A DNA stretch of 54,672 nucleotides, taken from NCBI RefSeq assembly GCF_023228165.1, contig NZ_JALOBS010000032.1, positions 1-54,672 on the forward strand. The letters are read 5' to 3'. The notes beneath the pieces are model-generated. The model made no database searches. It saw nothing but the letters and a program-made list of their open reading frames with translations, and was not told the DNA's origin. Position numbers and translations under genes: made by a program. Below, in pieces: positions 43,204-51,846 of the stretch. Every line of letters starts with the position of its first letter. Positions within the stretch are counted from its first letter, which is position 1. Origin of the DNA: Methylomonas sp. (lineage in GTDB: Bacteria; Pseudomonadota; Gammaproteobacteria; Methylococcales; Methylomonadaceae).

Positions 43204-43827
43204 TTAGATTTGCGAGCGCAAGCGGTCTGCTTCGTTTTGCAATTTTTTTCTAGAGAGTAATAAATGCCAGCGGCTACCGCCGCATTGGCGCCACAACAGG
43301 CTGGCGCGAATGCCCGCCAGCAGTAAGGCGCGGATTTTGTTGACAGTGGTTTGATTGCCGAGATGTTGCGGATCGCCATTAATCATGATGCGCGGCTGTA
43401 GCGTGCTGATGGTGCTGTGGTAAACATCGGCAAGATTCGCCAACACATTTTCGTGCATAACGCCAAAATGTTCAGCTTGATTTTGGGCTTTGGTTATGCC
43501 GATGCGGATCTGGTTTAACATATCCGGGCTTTGGCTTAGCTGTTTTTGCAGATGCACCAATTGGGCCGCATAACGGGCTTGCTCGGGGTTGGCGACCACG
43601 CGGCTGGTGAGTTGCAGATCCAACTGTTCCAGGCCGAGTTTTATGCCGTTCAAGCCCCCGTATACATCGGCCACGCTGTCGGAATCTATTTTTAACACGC
43701 TGCCGATGCTGGCCGTCATGGCTTCCAGATCCGCATTGCCGGTAGTGGCTAGTTGGCGAACCAGTGAGCAGGCTTGGGCAATGCCGGCCAGGGCGATGGT
43801 TTGATTGCTGAGCGATATTAAGGTCAT
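43204..43827 (-). CDS. hflD: HflD homologue
   Basis: The 207-aa helical protein matches HflD (E. coli 213 aa): IALAGIAQACSLVRQLATTG at the start and NKIRALLLAGIRASLLWRQCGG near the end. In E. coli it is between mnmA and purB and affects lambda lysogeny by binding CII; its normal role is unknown. Here it sits between a rhodanese gene and mutM with 5-base gaps on both sides. The ATG at 43827 is chosen; the ORF extends to 43857. Confidence 0.92.
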   Translation of the reverse strand: MTLISLSNQTIALAGIAQACSLVRQLATTGNADLEAMTASIGSVLKIDSDSVADVYGGLNGIKLGLEQLDLQLTSRVVANPEQARYAAQLVHLQKQLSQSPDMLNQIRIGITKAQNQAEHFGVMHENVLANLADVYHSTISTLQPRIMINGDPQHLGNQTTVNKIRALLLAGIRASLLWRQCGGSRWHLLLSRKKLQNEADRLRSQI

Positions 43828-43832
43828 GAAGG

Positions 43833-44273
43833 TTATTTGCAGGCTACTTGTAAACAATTGGCTGAGACTGGATGGCCGGTTTTAAGCCACGATTGCAGGC
43901 CGTTATCCAGATGGTAGATATTTTTCATGCCCAGTTGTTGCGCTAACAGCGATCCGACCTTGCTGCTACGGTTGCCCGAACGGCACACTAGGATTACCGG
44001 TTGATTGGGCGAAGATTTCATTTTTTCCAGATCGGCCAGCCATTTATCTTGTTCGAAATGGCCTTGCTGATCAAAGAATTGCAGCTTGTGGCTTTCGGCG
44101 ATGATACCGGAATGTTGCCATTCCGCTTCGGTGCGAATGTCGACGACCAGCGCGTTGTTGTGCTGTTGCATATCCAGCAACTGCTCGGGGCTGATAGCGG
44201 TTACATCTTCGGCCAGCAACGGTTGGCTACATGACAACAAGCAGGCAAATATCGAATTTACTATTCGTCTCAT
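43833..44273 (-). CDS. Exported rhodanese-domain protein
   Basis: The 146-aa protein has a signal peptide (IVNSIFACLLSCSQPLLAED) and a single rhodanese domain with the active loop CRSGNRSSK. It would act in the periplasm, in sulfur transfer or redox chemistry. It lies 15 bases after the EAL-HDOD gene and 5 bases before hflD. Confidence 0.88.
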   Translation of the reverse strand: MRRIVNSIFACLLSCSQPLLAEDVTAISPEQLLDMQQHNNALVVDIRTEAEWQHSGIIAESHKLQFFDQQGHFEQDKWLADLEKMKSSPNQPVILVCRSGNRSSKVGSLLAQQLGMKNIYHLDNGLQSWLKTGHPVSANCLQVACK

Positions 44274-44288
44274 GTGTTTAAGATGGCA

Positions 44289-45491
44289 TTATTGGATGTA
44301 AGGAAACACTTGTCTACTCCACCATTGGATGCTCTCGAGGTAGATATCGGCAATACGCTTGGGCTTGATGCCGCCAAACGTTGGACGATTGACATCCCAG
44401 CGTTCGTAATCTAGCGCATATTGTAAGGCTTCGCCGGCAGAACCGGTTTTTTGTAATATCGCCTCACAGACTTGGTCGGACAAAGGCAATTGTTGCAGGC
44501 TCTTTTCCAAGGGCATATCCAAAATACTATCCAAGCCGGACAGCAGGCCGATCAAAAAATAAATTTCCGGATCTTGTTTGACCTCGAACGCCAGTAATTC
44601 GCACATTTTGGCCCGCACTAAAATCGTTTGTAACACGGCATCCGGTTTTGACGACATTGAAGAAAGAGCCAGAATATTCGCCCATCGGCGTATTTCCTTA
44701 AGTCCCAGATAGGTGGCGGCATGTTGCAGCGAATCGATTTTGTTGGGTAATGCGAAGGAAGCCGAATTAATGTAGCGCAGTAACTTGTAGCTTAAGTTGA
44801 TGTCTTGTGCGATGACTTTACTGACGTCCAGAAAAGTGACGTCTTGTTTGTTAATGGTCGCCAACAGCTGCAGCGTGGTAATTTGCGAGACGCCGAGGCG
44901 TTTGCCTTCCACGATATTGGGCTTGCTGAAAAAAAAGCCTTGAAACAACTCGCAGCCCCAATCCCTTAGCAGTTTGAATTCCTGATAGGTTTCGACTTTT
45001 TCAGCCAGTAGTTTGAGTTTGTAGGGTTTAAGTTTTTCGATCAGTTGTTGAGTGTCTTCCAGGCTAAAGGCGATGATATCCAGCTTAATGATGTCGACAA
45101 ATTCCAGTAGCGGCAACCATTCCGGAGTCAGTTCGAAGTCATCTAGGGCAATGGTATAGCCCTGGGCGGACAATTCACGTAAATTTTTGACGATTTGCTT
45201 ATCCACTTTCACATTCTCTAATACCTCCACTACGATGCGATCCTTGGGAAGATGCAACGGGGTTTTTTCCAGAATGTTTTGTGCGGTAAAGTTGATAAAA
45301 GCTAAATGAGGCCCCACTAATTCGTTTAAGCCGATTTCCAGAATAGTGTCGGTGATGACTTGGTTGGTGGCCGAAGCAGCGCTCTCTTGAATGGATAAAT
45401 CAAAATCCTTGCCACGGAACAGAATTTCATAGGCAAAGGTATTCAGTTTATCGTCAAGAATTTGTTGGCGACCGATTAAGAAGTCTGTCAT
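44289..45491 (-). CDS. EAL-HDOD signalling protein (YuxH type)
   Basis: The 400-aa protein has a degenerate EAL domain (residues about 1-200) and a HDOD domain (about 205-395). In the EAL part the signature is YEILFR, with DDFELT in place of the DDFGTG loop; a glutamate in LAEKVET and a QGFFFSKP end remain. Proteins of this layout usually lack c-di-GMP phosphodiesterase activity and act as sensors or scaffolds. It heads the minus-strand operon with rhodanese, hflD and mutM. Confidence 0.9.
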   Translation of the reverse strand: MTDFLIGRQQILDDKLNTFAYEILFRGKDFDLSIQESAASATNQVITDTILEIGLNELVGPHLAFINFTAQNILEKTPLHLPKDRIVVEVLENVKVDKQIVKNLRELSAQGYTIALDDFELTPEWLPLLEFVDIIKLDIIAFSLEDTQQLIEKLKPYKLKLLAEKVETYQEFKLLRDWGCELFQGFFFSKPNIVEGKRLGVSQITTLQLLATINKQDVTFLDVSKVIAQDINLSYKLLRYINSASFALPNKIDSLQHAATYLGLKEIRRWANILALSSMSSKPDAVLQTILVRAKMCELLAFEVKQDPEIYFLIGLLSGLDSILDMPLEKSLQQLPLSDQVCEAILQKTGSAGEALQYALDYERWDVNRPTFGGIKPKRIADIYLESIQWWSRQVFPYIQ

Positions 45492-45531
45492 TTAGTTTAC
45501 GAATCGAGAAGCGTTGAACTATGATGGAAAT

Positions 45532-45604
45532 TAAAAACCTTATACCATGAGAGTTAAAACCAAGTCGAGGCGGCGCTTGATCTTAAGGTTTTTAGTCAAT
45601 TTTT
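45532..45604. repeat. Inverted repeat upstream of the copper genes
   Basis: TAAAAACCTTA at 45532-45542 is a perfect 11-base inverse of TAAGGTTTTTA at 45594-45604, with 51 bases between. It lies in the divergent gap between the EAL-HDOD gene and the CopZ-like gene and ends 25 bases before the latter's start. It may be a regulator site or a stem in the leader. It does not fit the CueR consensus closely. Confidence 0.5.
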
Positions 45605-45628
45605 CATTTTTAAATCAGGAGGTACATT

Positions 45629-45838
45629 ATGTCCGAATCAGCATCGATCAACGTCACTGGCATGAAATGCGGCGGTTGTGAAAATACGGTAAGCACAGCG
45701 CTAAAGGCAATTGACGGCGTGTTATCCGTCAAAGCTTCGCATCAGGACAAAAAGGTGGATGTCGAGTTCGATCCGAGCAAAACCGATCTGGACGAGATCG
45801 AAGACGCCATCACCGATGCCGGATTCAGCGTCGAATAG
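45629..45838 (+). CDS. CopZ-like metal chaperone
   Basis: The 69-aa protein is a single heavy-metal-associated domain with GMKCGGCEN (C14 and C17) and the usual four-stranded pattern ending DAITDAGFSVE. It would carry Cu(I) in the cytoplasm to the ATPase encoded 22 bases downstream. It has the best ribosome binding site in the region (AGGAGGT, 5 bases before the ATG). Confidence 0.92.
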   Translation: MSESASINVTGMKCGGCENTVSTALKAIDGVLSVKASHQDKKVDVEFDPSKTDLDEIEDAITDAGFSVE

Positions 45839-45860
45839 AGATGTCATCCGCATCCCCTAA

Positions 45861-48155
45861 ATGTTAAACCAAAACCCATCCGAGCAGGTTGTTATGAATA
45901 CAGAACAAACGATGAGTCAGGAGCAGGAAATACGTTTATCCATTTTGGGTATGCGCTGCGCCGGCTGTATTGCCGCCGTGGAAACGGCGCTACAAGGCGT
46001 GGCCGGTGTTAAAGCCGTTAACGTCAATTTTGCCGATCACTCCGCCGTGGTGGCGGGCGCGGCGGAACCGGAGCAAATGAAGCTGGCTTTGAAGCAAGCC
46101 GGCTACGATGCGGCGGTGATGGAAGGGTTGGAAGATCCGGGCGAAGAGGAAAAACAGGAAGAAGAACGTTATCGGGATTTGATGCGGAAAGCCGCCGTGG
46201 CGGGTGCCTTGGGCGTGCCGCTCATGTTGGGTGCTCATCTGGACTGGTTTCCGTTGATGGGCACCAGCGCCGGCACAGGATTCTGGACCAACGTAGCGTT
46301 ATTGACGCTGGTGGTGATGTTTTATTCCGGCGGGCATTTTTTCGCCAGTGCCATCAAGTTAATTCGGGTCAGGCAAGCCAATATGGACACCCTGATTGCC
46401 TTGGGAACCGGTTCGGCATGGTTGTATTCATCCATAGTTATCGATTATTCCGATCAACTGCCGTCATTATCGAATCACGCTTATTTCGAAGCGTCGGCGA
46501 TTATCCTGGCGTTTATTAATCTGGGTAGCGCCTTGGAAACCCGGGCCCGCGGCAAAACGTCGGCGGCCATTCGGGCCTTAATCGGCCTGCAACCCCGCAC
46601 CGCTAGAGTGGTTAGGGAGGGACAGGAAATCGATATTCCGATAGAAGAAGTCGGTTTGGGCGAAGTGCTACGGGTCAGGCCCGGCGAAAAAATCGCCGTG
46701 GACGGTGTGTTGCAGGAAGGTCACTCCACGGTCGACGAATCCATGTTGACCGGCGAATCTCTGCCGGTGGAAAAAAACGTCGGTGCTAACGTGGCCGCCG
46801 GCACTATCAATCAAAACGGCAGTTTTTTGTTCACGGCGACTCGAATCGGCCGCGATACCGCTTTGGCGCAAATCATTTACAGCGTCCGCCAGGCGCAAAA
46901 CAGCAAACCCGAATTGGCCAAGCTGGCCGATAAAATTTCGGCGATTTTTGTGCCCGTGGTCGTGGCTATCTCGGTATTCACCTTTTTTGTCTGGCTGATA
47001 TTCGGCCCGTCGCCATCGCTGGGTTATGCCTTTGTCACCTCGATGACAGTGCTGGTGATAGCCTGTCCGTGTGCCTTGGGGCTGGCGACACCGATTTCGG
47101 TAATGGTGGCCGTGGGCAGGGCGGCGCAGATGGGGGTGCTGATTCGCAAAGGCGAGGCCCTGCAAACGGCCGGCAAGCTGACTTGTTTGATTTTGGATAA
47201 AACCGGTACGGTTACGGTAGGTAAGCCGACGCTGTCGCATATCGCGGCTTTTGAAGGCTATACCGACCACCAAGTGTTGCAACGTGCCGCCAGCCTGGAA
47301 TCCGGTTCCGAGCATCCTCTGGCGGCGGCGATATTGACGGCGGCCGAGGAAAAACAGCTCAAACTGGATAAGGTCAGAAAATTTCACGCGGTGGCGGGGC
47401 ACGGCATCACCGGTCTGATCGATAAACAGCCCTGGTTGCTTGGTAATGCGGCGCTGATGGCTGAAAATGACATTGCTATCGATGCGCATGCGGACGCAAT
47501 GGCCGAACTGGCTAGGCAGGGGCAAACCCCGATGCTGTTGGCGGTCGATAAAACGCTGGTGGGTATCGTAGCGGTGGCGGATCCGATTAAAGCGGATTCC
47601 GCAAAGGCTGTGAAACAGTTAATACAACGCGGCGTGCGGGTGTTGATGGTGACGGGCGACAATGAAATCACTGCGAAAGCGATTGCGGCCCAAGCGGGAA
47701 TTACCGAAGTGCGCGCGCAGGTGCTGCCGCAGGATAAGGCGGCCGTAGTTAAGGAATTGCAAACCCAGGGTGAGAAAGTCGGCATGGTGGGCGACGGCAT
47801 TAACGACGCGCCGGCTTTGGCGCAGGCCGATGTCGGGTTTGCCATAGGTACCGGCACCGATGTGGCCATTGAAAGCGCCGATGTGGTGCTGCTGCAGGGG
47901 TCGTTGTTAAAAGTGCCGGAAGCGATGGGCCTGTCTAAATTGACTGTGGCCAATATCAAACAAAATTTATTGGGTGCGTTTTTTTACAACACCATCGGCA
48001 TTCCGGTCGCGGCGGGTTTGTTGTATCCCGTGTTCGGTATATTGTTGAATCCGATGATTGCCGGAGCGGCCATGGCCATGTCGTCCGTAACGGTTGTCAG
48101 TAACGCCAACCGCTTGCGTTGGATTAAACTCAGCGACGAAGAACCTAGTTCCTGA
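45861..48155 (+). CDS. copA: Copper-exporting P1B-type ATPase
   Basis: CopA pumps Cu(I) from the cytoplasm with ATP. The protein has one N-terminal HMA domain (MRCAGC, C33 and C36), the CPC metal site at 402-404, the phosphorylation site D446 in DKTGT, the SEHP motif with H485, GMVGDGINDAPAL, and the C-terminal YN and M-x-SS residues typical of Cu(I) pumps (AMAMSSVTVVSN). The start is ambiguous: ATG codons at 45861, 45894 and 45912, of which 45894 has the best ribosome site (AGCAGG). The operon with the chaperone points to copper homeostasis. Confidence 0.95.
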   Translation: MLNQNPSEQVVMNTEQTMSQEQEIRLSILGMRCAGCIAAVETALQGVAGVKAVNVNFADHSAVVAGAAEPEQMKLALKQAGYDAAVMEGLEDPGEEEKQEEERYRDLMRKAAVAGALGVPLMLGAHLDWFPLMGTSAGTGFWTNVALLTLVVMFYSGGHFFASAIKLIRVRQANMDTLIALGTGSAWLYSSIVIDYSDQLPSLSNHAYFEASAIILAFINLGSALETRARGKTSAAIRALIGLQPRTARVVREGQEIDIPIEEVGLGEVLRVRPGEKIAVDGVLQEGHSTVDESMLTGESLPVEKNVGANVAAGTINQNGSFLFTATRIGRDTALAQIIYSVRQAQNSKPELAKLADKISAIFVPVVVAISVFTFFVWLIFGPSPSLGYAFVTSMTVLVIACPCALGLATPISVMVAVGRAAQMGVLIRKGEALQTAGKLTCLILDKTGTVTVGKPTLSHIAAFEGYTDHQVLQRAASLESGSEHPLAAAILTAAEEKQLKLDKVRKFHAVAGHGITGLIDKQPWLLGNAALMAENDIAIDAHADAMAELARQGQTPMLLAVDKTLVGIVAVADPIKADSAKAVKQLIQRGVRVLMVTGDNEITAKAIAAQAGITEVRAQVLPQDKAAVVKELQTQGEKVGMVGDGINDAPALAQADVGFAIGTGTDVAIESADVVLLQGSLLKVPEAMGLSKLTVANIKQNLLGAFFYNTIGIPVAAGLLYPVFGILLNPMIAGAAMAMSSVTVVSNANRLRWIKLSDEEPSS

Positions 48156-48160
48156 ATAAC

Positions 48161-48191
48161 GCCGGCGAGCGCTTGGAAAACGTTCGCCGGC
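48161..48191. terminator. Strong hairpin after copA
   Basis: GCCGGCGAGCG (48161-48171) pairs with CGTTCGCCGGC (48181-48191) over 11 base pairs with one G-T pair. It begins 5 bases after the copA stop. A T-run does not follow, so it may be a terminator of weak type or an mRNA-protecting hairpin. Confidence 0.6.
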
Positions 48192-48396
48192 CCCGTCAAA
48201 TTGGTAACTGTTTTTCTGGCGGTGCGCGGTTTGATTAAAATTCAATCGCAGCCTTTGCTGTCGTTTTCATTGCGATACATGCAGTTTGCTAATTGCAGCT
48301 ACGGCTGATTCTGAATACATTCTAATGTTACAATAACCCGTTTTACGCCCGGGTCGCTTTGGCTTGGGAGAACGCTGAATCAACGTGTGGTCGTTT

Positions 48397-49335
48397 ATGA
48401 GTAAACTGAAGTGTGCTGTTATTGGCGCCGGCTATTTAGGAAAATTTCATGCAGAAAAATATGCGGGGATAAAGGATTGTGAATTAGTCGCCGTCGTTGA
48501 TATTAATCAGGAGGCGGCCGAGCAGGTCGCTCAGTTATATGGCGCAAAAGCCATGACGGACTACCAACCGTTGTTGGGTCAGGTTGATGCGGTTAGCGTT
48601 GTAGTGCCCACCAGTTTGCATCACCTGGTGTCGCGTGATTTTCTGCATGCAGGTGCGCACGTTTTGGTGGAAAAGCCGATTACAGTGACGGTTGAAGAAG
48701 CCGACGAACTGATTGCCATCGCCAGGGAAAAAAACGTCATTCTGCAAGTAGGGCATCTGGAACGCTTCAACCCCGCGATTAGCGGGCTTGAGAAAATGGC
48801 GGACAAACCGCTGTTTATCGAATCTCACCGCTTGTCGCCTTTTAACCCGCGCGCCAACGATGTCAGCGTGGTGCTGGACTTAATGATCCATGATATCGAT
48901 ATTATCCTGGCCTTGGTCGGTTCCGAAGTGGAGCGTATCGATGCTAGCGGTACATCGGTGTTGACCCAGGGGACCGACATTGCCAACGCCCGTATTACCT
49001 TCCAAAACGGTTGCGTCGCCAACGTTACCGCCAGCCGTATCAGCATGAAAATGGAGCGCAAAATGCGCATGTTCCGGCCTTGCTCTTATATTTCGGTGGA
49101 TTTCCAAAACCGGGTGCTGATAAAACACCGCACCGGCGAAAAAGAAATGTTCCCCGGTATTCCCGAGATTGTCACCGAAGAATCGGTATTCGAATCGGGA
49201 GATGCCTTGCTGGAAGAAATTAAACATTTTGTACATTGCGTTAAAACCGGCGAAAATCCGCTGGTATCGGGTGAGGCAGGGCGCAAAGCACTGGCTACCG
49301 CGATTGAAATCACCAAATTCCTAAAACACGGTTAA
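48397..49335 (+). CDS. gnnA: Gfo/Idh/MocA oxidoreductase, probable UDP-GlcNAc 3-dehydrogenase GnnA
   Basis: The 312-aa protein has the NAD-binding motif VIGAGYLGKFH and the EKP motif (LVEKPITVT) of the Gfo/Idh/MocA family. It is followed 11 bases later by a PLP aminotransferase and then lpxB. In Acidithiobacillus ferrooxidans the same pair, GnnA and GnnB, oxidises UDP-GlcNAc at C3 and aminates it to UDP-GlcNAc3N, and lies among lpx genes. The start at ATG 48397 is chosen; a GTG at 48385 is also in frame. The sugar specificity rests on context. Confidence 0.8.
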   Translation: MSKLKCAVIGAGYLGKFHAEKYAGIKDCELVAVVDINQEAAEQVAQLYGAKAMTDYQPLLGQVDAVSVVVPTSLHHLVSRDFLHAGAHVLVEKPITVTVEEADELIAIAREKNVILQVGHLERFNPAISGLEKMADKPLFIESHRLSPFNPRANDVSVVLDLMIHDIDIILALVGSEVERIDASGTSVLTQGTDIANARITFQNGCVANVTASRISMKMERKMRMFRPCSYISVDFQNRVLIKHRTGEKEMFPGIPEIVTEESVFESGDALLEEIKHFVHCVKTGENPLVSGEAGRKALATAIEITKFLKHG

Positions 49336-49346
49336 AGGCAATAGTT

Positions 49347-50444
49347 ATGATCCCCATGGTCAATTTAAAGGCGCAATACGCAGATATTCAAGAGGAAATT
49401 CTTGGCGGCTTTGCCGAAACTTTAGACAATTGCGCCTTTATTCTAGGGCCTAATGTACAGGCGTTCGAAAAGGAGGCGGCCAAGTACTTGGGGGTTAAAC
49501 ATGCCATCGGTTGCGCGTCGGGAACGGACGCATTACATCTGGCGTTGCTGGCGGCCGGCATAGGGCCGGGCGATGAAGTCATCACCAGTGCCTTTACCTT
49601 TATAGCGACTGCGGAAGCCATCAAATACGTTGGGGCTACGCCGGTATTCGTGGATATCGATCCGGGTACCTTCAACATCACCCCGCAAAATATCCTGAAG
49701 GCGATTACCGCTAAAACCAAGGCGGTAATGCCGGTGCATTTGTTCGGTCAACCGGCCGATTTGCCGGCTATCAAAGCCATTTGCGACAATAATGGTCTGA
49801 AACTGATCGAAGATTGCGCGCAATCCTTCGGCGCCACGGTTAACAATCAGCAAACCGGCAGCTTTGGCGACGCGGCGGGCTTCAGTTTTTTCCCGAGCAA
49901 AAATTTGGGGTGTTTCGGCGATGGCGGCTTGGTTGCCACTGATTGCGATGACACCGCGGCCAAAATCAAACAATACCGTAATCATGGTTCCGACGTGCGT
50001 TATTACCATGACGTGGTCGGCTACAACAGCAGGCTGGATGAATTGCAAGCCGTGGTATTGCGGGCCAAATTGAAGCGTATCGATCAATACAACGCTGCCC
50101 GCCGCCATGCTGCGCATTTATATTCCAGCTTGATGGCGGATTTGCCGCTGACCACGCCGTATGAAGATGGGGTGGGCGTACACGTATATCATCAGTACAC
50201 CTTGCTGTGCGATCGCCGCGACGAGGTGATGAAAGCCTTGCAAGATCAGCAAATCGGTTGTGCCGTCTATTATCCGGTGCCGTTACACCAGCAAAAAGTC
50301 TTTAAGGACGAATGCGCCGGTTTGGCGCTGCCCGTGACCGAATCGGTGGCGGCCAGATGCTTTTCCTTGCCGATTTGTTCTAATTTGAGCGACGAAACCG
50401 TTAAACAAATTGTCGATGTGATTCGGACAGCTTTGACGGCTTGA
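49347..50444 (+). CDS. gnnB: DegT/DnrJ/EryC1 aminotransferase, probable GnnB
   Basis: The 365-aa protein is a PLP-dependent sugar aminotransferase: ASGTDALHLAL, EDCAQSFGA, and the PLP lysine in FSFFPSKNLG. It would add an amino group from glutamate to the 3-keto sugar made by the preceding gene, giving UDP-GlcNAc3N for lipid A with amide-linked 3-acyl chains. A role in O-antigen or other sugar synthesis is the alternative, but lpxB as next gene favours lipid A. Confidence 0.82.
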   Translation: MIPMVNLKAQYADIQEEILGGFAETLDNCAFILGPNVQAFEKEAAKYLGVKHAIGCASGTDALHLALLAAGIGPGDEVITSAFTFIATAEAIKYVGATPVFVDIDPGTFNITPQNILKAITAKTKAVMPVHLFGQPADLPAIKAICDNNGLKLIEDCAQSFGATVNNQQTGSFGDAAGFSFFPSKNLGCFGDGGLVATDCDDTAAKIKQYRNHGSDVRYYHDVVGYNSRLDELQAVVLRAKLKRIDQYNAARRHAAHLYSSLMADLPLTTPYEDGVGVHVYHQYTLLCDRRDEVMKALQDQQIGCAVYYPVPLHQQKVFKDECAGLALPVTESVAARCFSLPICSNLSDETVKQIVDVIRTALTA

Positions 50445-50462
50445 TTTGTAACGCATCGGTAA

Positions 50463-50525
50463 GCAATTGTTCATCAATGGCGGGCTACGCCATCTCTTCC
50501 GCCTTGCCTAAACGCAATTGTTCAT
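50463..50525 (+). repeat. Direct repeat around the lpxB start
   Basis: GCAATTGTTCAT occurs at 50463-50474 and again at 50514-50525. The second copy contains the ATG of lpxB. The spacing between copies is 51 bases, an exact multiple of three. It may be a small duplication or a paired site for RNA or protein binding. Confidence 0.6.
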
Positions 50526-51672
50526 GACGGTTTCCAATCAGTCTTACACGGTAATGTTCAGCGCCGGAGAGTCCTCCGGCGATCAACACGCCGCGCACAT
50601 GTTTCAGGAATTGCAAAAGCAATATCCGGATATTCGAGGCATGGGCATGGGCGGTAACAAAATGCGCCAGGCCGGCGTCGAGATTCGTTTCGACTCGTCC
50701 GGTATCGGTGTGATCGGACTGGTGGAAATTCTCAAACACTATGGCGAGATCCGCCGCGCCTTACGGTTGATGAAACAAATCGTCGCCGACGAAAAACCGG
50801 ATTTGCTGGTCTGTGTCGATTACAAGGAATTTAATCTAAAACTGGCCCGGTTTGCCAAGCGCCAGGGTGTGAAAGTGCTGTTTTACGTCAGTCCGCAAGT
50901 TTGGGCCTGGCGATCCGGTCGGGTGGAGACTTACGGCAAAGCCATCGACATGATGGCGGTGATCTTTCCGTTTGAAACCGCCTATTACGACGCGAAAAAC
51001 GTACCGGTGCGTTACGTCGGCCATCCGTCTGTCGATAAAGTGCAGCCCTTGCGCAGCAAACAGGCGGACTTTGAATCATTCGGTCTGGATAGCACCCGCC
51101 CGGTAGTGGGGGTGTTGCCTGGCAGTCGGGCTAATGAAATAAAACGCATGCTGCCGGTGATGCTGGAGGCGGTAAAGTTGCTGTCGCAACGCTTTCCGGA
51201 GTTGCAGTTTGTGCTGCCGCAAGCCGATTCCGTTGCCGATGAGGTACTGCAAAGTTATCTGCAGGATTTTGCCGTGCCGGTCAAAGTCATCAAACAGCAA
51301 GCCTATGACGCCATTCAATGTTGCGATGCGGTGATGACCACCTCCGGAACCGCTTCGCTGGAAATCGCCTTGCTGCAAGTGCCGATGCTGATTGCCTATC
51401 GCCTGTCGCCGTTCACCTATTGGCTAGGTAAACAACTGGTGAAAATTCCGTTTATAGGCTTGCCTAACATCATTGCCGGTAAGGCGGTTGTTAAAGAGCT
51501 GATACAGCAGGCCGTCAGTGCGGAAAATCTGGCGGATGAGATAGAGCGACTGCTGTTCGACGCCGATTATCGTCAGTGCATACTGGCTGAGTTACAACGG
51601 GTCAAGCGCTTGTTGGGCGAAGGCGGCGGTTCGAAAAACATGGCGGATTTAGCTTTGGAGATGTTAAGGTAA
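50524..51672 (+). CDS. lpxB: Lipid-A-disaccharide synthase
   Basis: LpxB condenses UDP-2,3-diacyl-glucosamine with lipid X to form the lipid A disaccharide. The 382-aa protein starts with the SAGESSGDQHAA signature and has the VGVLPGSRANEIKR and MTTSGTASLE segments of this GT19 family. The length equals E. coli LpxB (382). The ATG at 50524 is chosen; a TTG at 50518 is also in frame. No strong ribosome site is seen. It follows gnnA-gnnB in the same direction with a 79-bp gap. Confidence 0.97.
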   Translation: MTVSNQSYTVMFSAGESSGDQHAAHMFQELQKQYPDIRGMGMGGNKMRQAGVEIRFDSSGIGVIGLVEILKHYGEIRRALRLMKQIVADEKPDLLVCVDYKEFNLKLARFAKRQGVKVLFYVSPQVWAWRSGRVETYGKAIDMMAVIFPFETAYYDAKNVPVRYVGHPSVDKVQPLRSKQADFESFGLDSTRPVVGVLPGSRANEIKRMLPVMLEAVKLLSQRFPELQFVLPQADSVADEVLQSYLQDFAVPVKVIKQQAYDAIQCCDAVMTTSGTASLEIALLQVPMLIAYRLSPFTYWLGKQLVKIPFIGLPNIIAGKAVVKELIQQAVSAENLADEIERLLFDADYRQCILAELQRVKRLLGEGGGSKNMADLALEMLR

Positions 51673-51846
51673 CTAGCCCGGGTTGATTGAATATTAGCCG
51701 GAATCGGCCTCATCGCCCACACTCGACCACTAAGCGTGGCGTGCTTTTCGCTCAAACCTTGTCATATAGCCGTCATATATTTACAGTACTCTTGCCTGCT
51801 CGGCCACTGACAAAGGAATCAGCCTGCTTCTCTTTAGGCGCATAAC

